A DNA stretch of 9,871 bases from Desulfovibrio sp. Dsv1. Its GTDB lineage: Bacteria > Desulfobacterota > Desulfovibrionia > Desulfovibrionales > Desulfovibrionaceae. Under the pieces are notes generated by a model. The model ran no database searches. It was given only the letters and a program-made list of their open reading frames with translations, and was not told the DNA's origin. The position numbers and the translations under genes were made by a program. Numbering within the stretch: position 1 is the stretch's first letter; each line of letters opens with the position of its first letter. The stretch is taken from contig APFI01000123.1 in NCBI GenBank assembly GCA_000403945.1, forward strand, positions 1 through 9,871, read 5' to 3'. Of the stretch, positions 1-8,022 are shown piece by piece.

Positions 1-52
1 GAGGTCCCAAAATTGCCCATTGTTCATCTGTTAATCCCTGGTATTTGCTCAT
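1..52 (-). CDS. IS5-family transposase, N-terminal fragment (runs off the window)
   Basis: Reading the minus strand from the ATG at 50-52 gives 17 codons beginning MSKYQGLTDEQWAIL followed by GP. The block LTDEQWAIL is the hallmark start of IS5-family (DUF4096/transposase_11 type) transposases, which normally begin with this helix before the DDE catalytic domain. Only this N-terminal helix is present, and the gene continues past position 1. No strong Shine-Dalgarno is visible upstream of the ATG, which is common for transposases. Family assignment rests on this short but distinctive motif. The catalytic residues, the possible frameshift organisation and the activity of the element cannot be judged here. 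Confidence 0.8.
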   Translation of the reverse strand, partial: MSKYQGLTDEQWAILGP

Positions 53-104
53 GTAATTCGATGACACGATTTTCATGACCTTTTCTGGAATTATGAAATG
101 ACTT
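1..104 (-). mobile_element. Left-edge partial IS5-family insertion sequence (5' end of the element)
   Basis: This AT-rich block, unlike the GC-rich genes beside it, holds the start of a transposase on the minus strand and a non-coding tip of about 50 bases outside it. Bases 66-104 are repeated exactly, inverted, at 9833-9871, which places the element's outer boundary at about 104-105. Outside that point the two copies diverge, except for a shared TA dinucleotide at 106-107, suggestive of a TA-containing target as in several IS5 subgroups. The other end of the IS lies beyond the window, so its terminal inverted repeats and target duplication cannot be read. The element sits 87 bases upstream of the htpG start codon. 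Confidence 0.8.
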
Positions 105-131
105 CTAGTTACGTTTTGCGGCATTTCCGGA

Positions 132-159
132 CTTGAAAACCTGAAAAAAGGTATTATTT
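132..159 (+). promoter_or_regulatory. Candidate heat-shock (sigma-32-like) promoter of htpG
   Basis: CTTGAAA at 132-138 matches the sigma-32 -35 consensus. About 14 bases after CTTGAA comes TATTATTT at 152-159, which shares only the ATNT end of the CCCCATNT -10 element. The 13-14 base spacing suits sigma-32 and is too short for sigma-70. htpG is a heat-shock gene in many bacteria, so the position makes sense. If this promoter is used, transcription would start near 165 and the left arm of the inverted repeat at 140-150 would not be in the mRNA. Confidence 0.4.
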
Positions 160-182
160 ACTGGAGTAACGCTTTTTTCAGG
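140..182 (+). promoter_or_regulatory. Inverted repeat in the htpG leader overlapping the Shine-Dalgarno
   Basis: Bases 140-150 (CCTGAAAAAAG) and 172-182 (CTTTTTTCAGG) form a perfect 11-bp inverted repeat around a 21-base loop. The loop itself contains a small TTAC/GTAA stem (158-161 with 166-169). The right arm covers the first three bases of the AGGAGG ribosome-binding site at 180-185, six bases before the ATG at 192. In RNA this would be an A/U-rich, heat-labile stem touching the Shine-Dalgarno, as in an RNA thermometer. In DNA it could be an operator overlapping the promoter. The sequence alone does not decide between these. It does not match the CIRCE element. Confidence 0.55.
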
Positions 183-191
183 AGGTTCGTC

Positions 192-2168
192 ATGGCCGAA
201 GCCGGCAAAAAGACCCGCCAATTCCGCGCCGAAGTGCGCAAGATGCTGCATATTCTTACCAATTCCCTGTACACCAACCGGGAAATTTTTCTGCGTGAGC
301 TTATTTCCAACGCCTCGGACGCCTTGGACAAGCTGCGCTTCCGTGTCAACCGGGGCGAAAGCCCGTGCGGGCCGGATCTGCCCCTGGAAATCCGGATCAG
401 TATTGACAAGGACGCCAAAACCCTGACCATCGTCGACACCGGCTTGGGCATGAGCGCTGTGGAACTGGCAGAAAATCTGGGCACCATCGCCAAGTCCGGC
501 TCCGAGGAGTTTCTGGCTGGTCTGGCCGCCGAATCCCAGACCCGCAGGGAAAAGGGCAACGGCAAAGGTGGCGACGCGGCGGATGGCGAAGCCGCAACGG
601 CCGACGCGACCAACATCATCGGGCGTTTCGGCGTGGGGTTTTACTCGGTGTTCATGGTGGCCGACAGAGTGGAAGTGACCTCGCGCCCAGCTTTTGAAAA
701 GGACGCCCAGGCTCATGTCTGGATCAGTGACGGTCTGGGTTCGTACAGCGTGGAGCCTTCCGACGCCGGAGAGCCCAAACGCGGCACTGTGGTCAAGGCC
801 CATCTCAAGGACGACGCCGTGGAATTTCTGGAAAAATTCCGGGTGGAGTCGGCCATCCACAAACATTCGGCCTTTGTGCCCTTCCCGGTGTTTGTGGACG
901 GCGAGCGCGTCAACACCCAGCCCGCGCTCTGGCGTGAGCCCAAGTCCTCCGTGACCAAGGAGCAGTACGACGATTTCTACAAGGCCCTGAGCTATGACGC
1001 CAAGGCTCCCCTGGACGTGCAGCATATCGCCGTGGACGCGCCCGTGCAGTTCAACTCCCTGCTGTACATCCCGGATTCCGGCCAAGACTTTTTCGGCGCG
1101 GACCGCGACTTCTGGGGCCTGGATCTCTATGCCCGGCGCGTGCTTATCCAGCACCGCAACAAGGAGCTGATCCCCGAATACCTAGCCTTTCTCAAGGGCG
1201 TGGTGGACACCGAAGACCTGCCCCTAAACATCTCGCGCGAAACGCTTCAGGAAAACGTGCTCCTGCGCAAGATCAATCAGGTCATTGTCAAGCAGACCCT
1301 GAGCCATCTGGAAAAAATGGCCAAGGATGATGCGGAGAAGTACAAGCGCTTCTGGCAGCTGCACGGCAAGATCTTCAAACTGGGCTATCACGACTTCCCC
1401 AACCGGGAGCGGGTCAGCGCCCTGCTGCGCTTCAATTCCTCCACCCTGCCCGACGCCGAGGCCCTGACCAGCCTGGACGAATATATGGCCCGCGCGCCCG
1501 AAGGTCAGAAGACTTTCTGGTACGTGGCCGCGCCCAACCGCGAGGCCGCGCGGCTCAATCCGCACATGGAGCTTTTCCGCAAGAAGGGCATTGAGGTGCT
1601 TTACCTTTTTGAACCCGTGGACGAGTTCGTCATGGAAGGGCTGGGCAAATACAAGGAATGGGACTTCAAGGCCGCTGAAAACGCGGCCGACGACGCACTG
1701 GCCTCTTTTGTCGACAAGGAAAAGCCGGAAAAAGAGGCTGCCGCGCCGCTCTCCGAGGAGGACAATGCTTCTTTTGACAAGCTGCTGGCCCGGATGAAGG
1801 AAATTCTGGGCGACAAGGTGACGGAAGTCCGCGTGTCGCACCGTCTGGCCGACAGCCCGGCGGTGCTGGTCTCGCCCGACGGCGGCATGAGCTCGTCCAT
1901 GGAAAAGCTGCTCAAGGTCATGCAGAAGGACGACTCTCTGCCGGTCAAGGTGCTGGAGGTCAACCGGGATCATCCCCTGCTGCGCAACATGCTGCGCATG
2001 TTCAAGGCTGAAGGGCAGGACCGGATCCTGGCGGAAATGACCCGGAGCCTTTTTGACGCCAGTCTGCTGCTGGACGGCTACCTCAAGGACCCGCAGGCCT
2101 TGGCCGCGCGCACCAATGGGCTGCTGGCAGAAGCGGCGGCCTGGTATACGGAACTCAGGAAAATATAA
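192..2168 (+). CDS. htpG: Hsp90-family molecular chaperone HtpG
   Basis: Cytosolic ATP-dependent homodimeric chaperone that helps fold or remodel client proteins under stress. The 658-aa product shows the full family order. The N-terminal Bergerat ATPase has FLRELISNASDALDK with Glu36 and Asn40, DTGLGM with Asp82 at 82-87, the LGTIAKSG lid start, and GRFGVGF at 144-150. The middle domain has SEDLPLNISRE-type sequence with the gamma-phosphate arginine at about Arg349. A C-terminal dimerisation domain follows. It is slightly longer than the E. coli protein (about 624 aa), mainly through a low-complexity charged insert in the ATP lid (about 113-140). The start at 192 is set by AGGAGG at 180-185 with six-base spacing. 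It is monocistronic, facing a convergent decayed apt gene. Nothing essential is missing, so it should be functional. Confidence 0.97.
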   Translation: MAEAGKKTRQFRAEVRKMLHILTNSLYTNREIFLRELISNASDALDKLRFRVNRGESPCGPDLPLEIRISIDKDAKTLTIVDTGLGMSAVELAENLGTIAKSGSEEFLAGLAAESQTRREKGNGKGGDAADGEAATADATNIIGRFGVGFYSVFMVADRVEVTSRPAFEKDAQAHVWISDGLGSYSVEPSDAGEPKRGTVVKAHLKDDAVEFLEKFRVESAIHKHSAFVPFPVFVDGERVNTQPALWREPKSSVTKEQYDDFYKALSYDAKAPLDVQHIAVDAPVQFNSLLYIPDSGQDFFGADRDFWGLDLYARRVLIQHRNKELIPEYLAFLKGVVDTEDLPLNISRETLQENVLLRKINQVIVKQTLSHLEKMAKDDAEKYKRFWQLHGKIFKLGYHDFPNRERVSALLRFNSSTLPDAEALTSLDEYMARAPEGQKTFWYVAAPNREAARLNPHMELFRKKGIEVLYLFEPVDEFVMEGLGKYKEWDFKAAENAADDALASFVDKEKPEKEAAAPLSEEDNASFDKLLARMKEILGDKVTEVRVSHRLADSPAVLVSPDGGMSSSMEKLLKVMQKDDSLPVKVLEVNRDHPLLRNMLRMFKAEGQDRILAEMTRSLFDASLLLDGYLKDPQALAARTNGLLAEAAAWYTELRKI

Positions 2169-2184
2169 GGCGTTTTTTTGAAAA

Positions 2185-2221
2185 AGCGCCGCCGTCTGTG
2201 GAACCCATGAGCGGCGGCGCT
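2185..2221 (-). terminator. Hairpin terminator between htpG and the convergent apt remnant
   Basis: AGCGCCGCCG at 2185-2194 pairs perfectly with CGGCGGCGCT at 2212-2221 across a 17-base loop. Read on the minus strand, the stem runs into CTTTTTC and then an A-run, so the U-tract lies on the correct side for minus-strand transcripts coming from the apt side. On the plus strand no T-run follows the stem (TGTGTCTC), so it would be a weaker terminator for htpG. It begins 16 bases after the htpG stop codon and probably served both converging transcripts. Confidence 0.65.
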
Positions 2222-2319
2222 GTGTCTCTACAGTACGCCCGGATCGGTATCGGTACAGAAAGCCTGAAACCGGCGTGTTTTTCTTTGCCTTCCCTGAACT
2301 TGACACCACGCTCTAGATA

Positions 2320-2652
2320 GACGTGCGGCACAGTGAAAAACGGCACGCCTTCCAGCGCCTTGCGCCCGCCCATGGTGTCAAGCTCCAGCAGTACGGCGCA
2401 GCCCGCGACGGAGGCTCCCAGCCGCCGGACAAGGCTCATGGTCGCCGCCGCCGTTCCTCCCCGGTGGCCAGAACGTCATCCACGATCAAGCACCCTGTCC
2501 TGCGGCGTCAGGGAGTGTCCGTATGCATATTTAGCGTGGCGGAGCCGTATTCCAAGATCATAGGACGCGGAGATGGTCTTGTACAAGAGTTTGCCAAGTT
2601 TACGCACGGGCACAAGCCCCACGTCCAGACGTTGGGCAAGCGGCGTGGCCTC
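2320..2652 (-). pseudogene. apt: Degenerate adenine phosphoribosyltransferase gene
   Basis: Apt converts adenine and PRPP to AMP in purine salvage. Translating the minus strand piecewise gives clear Apt blocks: PLAQRLDVGLVPVRK, YKTISASYDL, EYGSATLNMHTD, SLTPQDRV, the PRPP-binding signature IVDDVLATG, and MSLVRRLGASVAGCAVLLEL. They lie in alternating frames. Frame is lost at about 2553 (one extra base), 2515-2516 (two), 2487-2489 (one) and 2455-2462 (two), a net change divisible by three. The N-terminal third is missing, and the first block follows directly on the TGA of the upstream membrane gene. No Apt-like stop is seen, since the last frame runs on into the terminator. htpG beside it is clean, so true decay is likelier than sequencing error. 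The function is lost here. Confidence 0.85.
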
Positions 2653-3222
2653 TCAGGCCGCGTGGTGGCGGCTATCGTGCAGGAGATGAAAGGAAAGGGG
2701 CCGATATACGGAAATCAGACACATGGAAAGGATGATGGCCAGTTGCAACGCGCCCTCCCATATGCTTTCCGGCAGAATGCAGGCACGCACGAAACGCAGT
2801 GGTCCGTCCATGCCCAAGGGAACAAGACGTGCAATGAGGTCATCACCCCACGGTCCCCAGAACATGGTGCCCCAGAAGCCCGCGCAAAGGCTGATCAGCC
2901 ATTTGTAGCCGATCCAGGCAAATTTGAAAAAGCCGATGGCCGTGCAACTGGAGTAGAACAGGCCGCTCAGCAGGCAGCACGCCAGTCCCGGCATGACCAC
3001 CCAAGTGTCCACAAAATGCAGGCATACGACCACTTGGGCTGCAAATTCCGGATTATCGGACGAAAGCCTCAGAAAGCTGAGCGCCTGCATGGAAAGCGCG
3101 CCGCCGGCCCAAGCTGTGGCCGCGAGCAGATGCAGGGCCTTCATGCCCTTGATGATAATGTTGTCCCGCGCGCTAAGTCCTTTGCCCAGCGTGCCGTAGT
3201 TCCTGACCATTTCGTTCAGCAT
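2653..3222 (-). CDS. Four-helix integral membrane protein, DUF2269/CopD-like
   Basis: I do not recognise a specific gene. The 189-aa product has four clear hydrophobic helices at about 27-51, 69-90, 103-124 and 154-173. Histidines lie at the start of helices 1 and 2 (KALHLLAATAWAGG, His31; CLHFVD, His69). The Lys-x-Leu-His...Trp-x-Gly-Gly pattern recalls DUF2269 and related CopD-type inner-membrane proteins, some of which bind haem or metal; this is family resemblance only. The start at 3222 is chosen because GGAG lies seven bases upstream, although the open frame extends to 3297. A good sigma-70 promoter sits about 100 bases upstream. The stop (2653-2655) directly abuts the apt remnant in the same frame. 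The last residues (RPLSFHLLHDSRHHAA) may therefore be acquired by a deletion junction rather than native. Confidence 0.6.
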   Translation of the reverse strand: MLNEMVRNYGTLGKGLSARDNIIIKGMKALHLLAATAWAGGALSMQALSFLRLSSDNPEFAAQVVVCLHFVDTWVVMPGLACCLLSGLFYSSCTAIGFFKFAWIGYKWLISLCAGFWGTMFWGPWGDDLIARLVPLGMDGPLRFVRACILPESIWEGALQLAIILSMCLISVYRPLSFHLLHDSRHHAA

Positions 3223-3326
3223 AACTCTGCTCCACAGACGGGAAGCCCCACCCAAAAATGGGCTTTGCCGTTGATTCTGAATACATCCCTTGCGCACTCG
3301 TCCGTGCGATTTGTCCGAAAGTTTTC

Positions 3327-3354
3327 AGTATATACTTTTCTTATCTGTCAGCAA
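3327..3354 (-). promoter_or_regulatory. Sigma-70-type promoter for the membrane protein gene
   Basis: On the minus strand TTGCTG (3349-3354) is followed after 16 bases by TATACT (3327-3332), close to the TTGACA/TATAAT consensus with allowed spacing. It would start transcripts near 3320, giving a leader of about 100 bases before the start codon at 3222. It lies in the only clearly AT-rich stretch between the two genes. Confidence 0.55.
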
Positions 3355-3361
3355 GATTTGC

Positions 3362-3377
3362 TTGTTTACCCAAACAA
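3362..3377. repeat. Short inverted repeat just upstream of the promoter
   Basis: TTGTTT (3362-3367) and AAACAA (3372-3377) are perfect inverted arms with a four-base spacer. The repeat ends eight bases beyond the -35 box of the minus-strand promoter. The position would suit a regulator binding site, but six-base arms can occur by chance in AT-rich DNA. Confidence 0.3.
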
Positions 3378-3652
3378 TATTGCCGAGGTATGGGAAAGAT
3401 CGAAAAGAGGGCGGTGTCGCGGCATGGTGACGCCGCGCGGTCGGGGATGTGCTGAAGACCCGATCGCTTCAGGGGTGCTGGCGCCGCTGGCGCGAAAACA
3501 CTGGGGATCGTTCGCTGGATATTGTTTGGTTGGTCAAATGGTTCTTGCTGGACAAGCTTTTCCTTCAAGTCCATGGTGCCCCCGCCGTCCCACTGTCGCG
3601 CGTTGCGGCAGCAGCGAAAATGCGTCCGCCAGGCGACGCGGGGGAGAAGAGC

Positions 3653-3826
3653 ATGCTGGACTGTTTGCGGTTGTTCCCATTTTTCCGATCATCGGTATGG
3701 GCGTGCTGCTGCGCGCGGGACGTGCTGCCCGAGGATGTCGCAGTCACGGCGGTGCTCTCCAACGGCCTGAGCATGTTCACTCTGACCGGCTTTGTCTGGC
3801 TGTTCATGAAACTGGGGATGATCTGA
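3653..3826 (+). pseudogene. Remnant of an AEC-type (auxin efflux carrier family) permease
   Basis: The ATG at 3653 follows a good GGGGGAG Shine-Dalgarno and opens a 57-codon frame. Reading across frames gives a better protein. After MLD the neighbouring frame gives LFAVVPIFPIIGMGVLLRAGR, typical of the first helix of AEC permeases. The original frame then resumes with VLPEDVA, which normally follows that helix. It jumps straight to TAVLSNGLSMFTLTGFVWLFMKLG, which resembles the last helix of the same family. So the gene appears to have lost about 250 central codons by an internal deletion, plus frameshifts near 3661 and 3722. The alternative is a genuine small membrane protein in the single open frame (MLDCLRLFPFF... 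with three adjacent cysteines). Its stop lies five bases from the convergent stop of the next gene. Confidence 0.45.
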
Positions 3827-3831
3827 TGCCG

Positions 3832-5163
3832 TCAGCGGGCGAGCGCGTCCGCATCCTGGGACAGGTAGATAAGCTCTTCCGCCATGTCCAGCAGCTCTTC
3901 CATGATGCCGCCGCCGTGCATGGGATGCCCGAACAAGGCCTCGCGCTGATTGTCTAGGCCGCGTTTGTCCACGGCGTCGGGCAGGGTTGGGGAGAGGGTT
4001 TCGGCCAGGCGACAGGCCAGCAGATAGCCCTCGGCCCCGGACGCGAACAATGCGGCCAGTTCCGCGAAGCGGGGGCGGATGCCGCGCCAGTAGTCCAAGG
4101 CCCGTCCGGAGGGCGCGATGCTCACGGCGGTGCAGAGCGCCGCGTGCAGATTGTTGCAGGCCGCGCCGGGCAGGCCTGTGCGCCAGCCCCAGAGCCAAGG
4201 CGCGCGCCGGAAAAAAAGGTGGTGCTCCACAGCCAAGTCCAACAGGGCACGGGTCCGGCGCAGGGCGTCCAGCAGAGGCGCGGCGGACTTGTAGTCCGGC
4301 CAGGCCGGGGCGGGCTCGCCCAGCTCCCAGCCCGGCACCAGTTCCCGCCGGGGTTCCAAGCCGGCCAGACGTCGCAGCAGATGGGCCAGCCAGGCGTTGG
4401 CGTCCGGGCTCTGCGGGGTTTCCAGATGCGAATAGCTCAGCACGTAGCGGCCCCGTCCGTACGCGCCGCTGACCACTAGGGACTGGTTGGTCAGAAAATC
4501 CGCCGACAGATTGATTCCGTAGAGGGCCTGCCAAGCCTCGAAAACGTGCGCCGGGATGTGTTGCAGAGGCAGGTCCGCCAGCCAGAAGTCCGCTTCCGGC
4601 GCGGTATAGGCCGCCAGCACGCGCACGCCGTCCGTATTTTCCGACGCGAAGCGCCCCGGCCACCAGACCGGCAGGGAGAGGACCGCGCCATTTTTGTCGC
4701 GGGTGCCTCCGGGTGGGACCAGTTCTTCACCGGCGCGGGCCCGCACCCGCACATGGCCGGAAATCAGATGGTGCAGACGCTGGGGATAGGCGGCGCGGGA
4801 CCAGGGGCAGAGTTGCAGGCCCTCGCGCGGGTCGCTGTGACTGAGGGCCAGACCTGCGCCGCCGCAGAAACCCAGATAGCCGCCGCCCCGCTCCACATAG
4901 GCGCGCACGGCGTCACGCCCCGCCCCGCCCAGAGCCAGAGCCTTGAGACGGGCGTTGCCGCCGGGGACCAGCAGCAGCGGGGGGAACGCGTCGCACCCGG
5001 CGTCCCGGCGGGAGCCCGGCTTGCCTAAAAGTGCGCCTTCGGCTATCTCTTGTCCTTTAACTAGGCGGCAGGACAATCCCAGCGCGCGCAGCGCGCGCCA
5101 GGCCATCAGGCCCCAGATGTGGGACGCGTCCCATAAAATATGGATCGGCTGCGCGGGCTGCAT
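3832..5163 (-). CDS. BPL_N-domain (class-I glutamine-amidotransferase-like) protein
   Basis: The specific function is not known to me. The N-terminal ~250 residues look like the BPL_N family, a flavodoxin-like class-I GATase/DJ-1-type fold named after the N-terminus of eukaryotic biotin-protein ligases. It has a first strand HILWDASHIWG, then LLLVPGGNA, then a nucleophile elbow GYLGFCGGAGLA with Cys100, and a late SYSHLE with His246 and Glu248. Cys100, His246 and Glu248 could form a full catalytic triad. No biotin-ligase catalytic domain is present. Residues about 255-443 are a helix-rich extension of unknown role ending in an acidic MEELLDMAEELIYL segment. No signal peptide or membrane helix is seen, so it is probably cytosolic. 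The start at 5163 directly precedes the first strand; its Shine-Dalgarno is weak. It is divergent from valS with a 38-bp gap, so the promoters must overlap the coding regions. Confidence 0.8.
   Translation of the reverse strand: MQPAQPIHILWDASHIWGLMAWRALRALGLSCRLVKGQEIAEGALLGKPGSRRDAGCDAFPPLLLVPGGNARLKALALGGAGRDAVRAYVERGGGYLGFCGGAGLALSHSDPREGLQLCPWSRAAYPQRLHHLISGHVRVRARAGEELVPPGGTRDKNGAVLSLPVWWPGRFASENTDGVRVLAAYTAPEADFWLADLPLQHIPAHVFEAWQALYGINLSADFLTNQSLVVSGAYGRGRYVLSYSHLETPQSPDANAWLAHLLRRLAGLEPRRELVPGWELGEPAPAWPDYKSAAPLLDALRRTRALLDLAVEHHLFFRRAPWLWGWRTGLPGAACNNLHAALCTAVSIAPSGRALDYWRGIRPRFAELAALFASGAEGYLLACRLAETLSPTLPDAVDKRGLDNQREALFGHPMHGGGIMEELLDMAEELIYLSQDADALAR
5120..5133. promoter_or_regulatory. 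14-bp perfect palindrome in the valS/BPL_N divergent region
   Basis: TGGGACGCGTCCCA is a perfect palindrome lying 68 bases before the valS start and inside codons 11-15 of the divergent gene, where it encodes Trp-Asp-Ala-Ser-His. It is followed by an AT patch, CATAAAAT (5132-5139), that could be a -10 region for valS. It could be an operator, but the encoded residues look like a conserved family motif, so the symmetry may be a coding accident. Confidence 0.25.
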
Positions 5164-5201
5164 AAGTCCGCACTATCGTCGCCTTTTACGGAGAAAGCAA
5201 G

Positions 5202-7883
<2,682 letters not shown>

Positions 7884-7885
7884 TC

Positions 7886-7957
7886 ATGACGGCCCGGCCC
7901 TGAAAAGAGCCGGGCCGCGTCATTAGTGGGCGTCTTTAAAGGATGTGCCTTTTTAAC
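7886..7957 (+). terminator. Tandem hairpins after valS
   Basis: A strong GC stem GGCCCGGC/GCCGGGCC (7891-7898 with 7909-7916) is extended by ATGAC/GTCAT (7886-7890 with 7919-7923) across a two-base bulge, but no T-run follows it directly. Fifteen bases on, AAAGG/CCTTT (7938-7942 with 7948-7952) ends in a run of five Ts (7950-7954). Together they are the likely transcript end of valS. The second hairpin alone is weak. Confidence 0.5.
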
Positions 7958-8022
7958 GGTAATCTGCTCCAGTGGCGCACGGACCCTGCGTGGATGGACC
8001 GGCGCACTCGCCCGGAGGAAGC

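Larger units (their letters stand above)
3223..3652. other. AT-rich spacer with one promoter, then unrecognised sequence
   Basis: The 430 bases between the membrane gene and the permease remnant contain the minus-strand promoter (3327-3354) and a small inverted repeat (3362-3377). From about 3400 the sequence becomes GC-rich. A plus-strand frame opens at a GTG at 3449 and runs in frame into the permease remnant, but its product (a Trp/Arg-rich stretch, then WLVKWFLLDKLF) matches no family I know. It may be junk left by decay. I see no RNA gene or terminator here. Confidence 0.4.

Noticed and set aside
140..182. htpG leader hairpin as an intrinsic terminator or a CIRCE element
   Set aside because: No GC stem followed by a T-run, and the arms do not match TTAGCACTC/GAGTGCTAA.
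105..1154. Long minus-strand frame over htpG (and another at 1224-2309)
   Set aside because: Both mirror the GC-rich third positions of htpG; no motif or start signal supports them.
2323..3957. 544-codon plus-strand frame across the apt remnant, membrane gene and permease remnant
   Set aside because: It opposes real minus-strand coding motifs, has no domain and changes character repeatedly. Only its piece around 3664-3720 carries AEC-like sequence, which I treat as part of the remnant.
3689..4663. Other frames over the BPL_N-like gene (324 codons minus, 161 and 111 codons plus)
   Set aside because: Arg/Ala/Gly/Pro-rich products typical of off-frame GC-rich DNA, while the 443-codon frame shows an ordered GATase-like fold.
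3832..5163. Calling the 443-aa protein a biotin-protein ligase
   Set aside because: Only the BPL_N-type amidotransferase-like part is present; the biotin-AMP-forming GRGRxG-type catalytic domain is not visible (the GRGRY at 236-240 belongs to the GATase-like fold).
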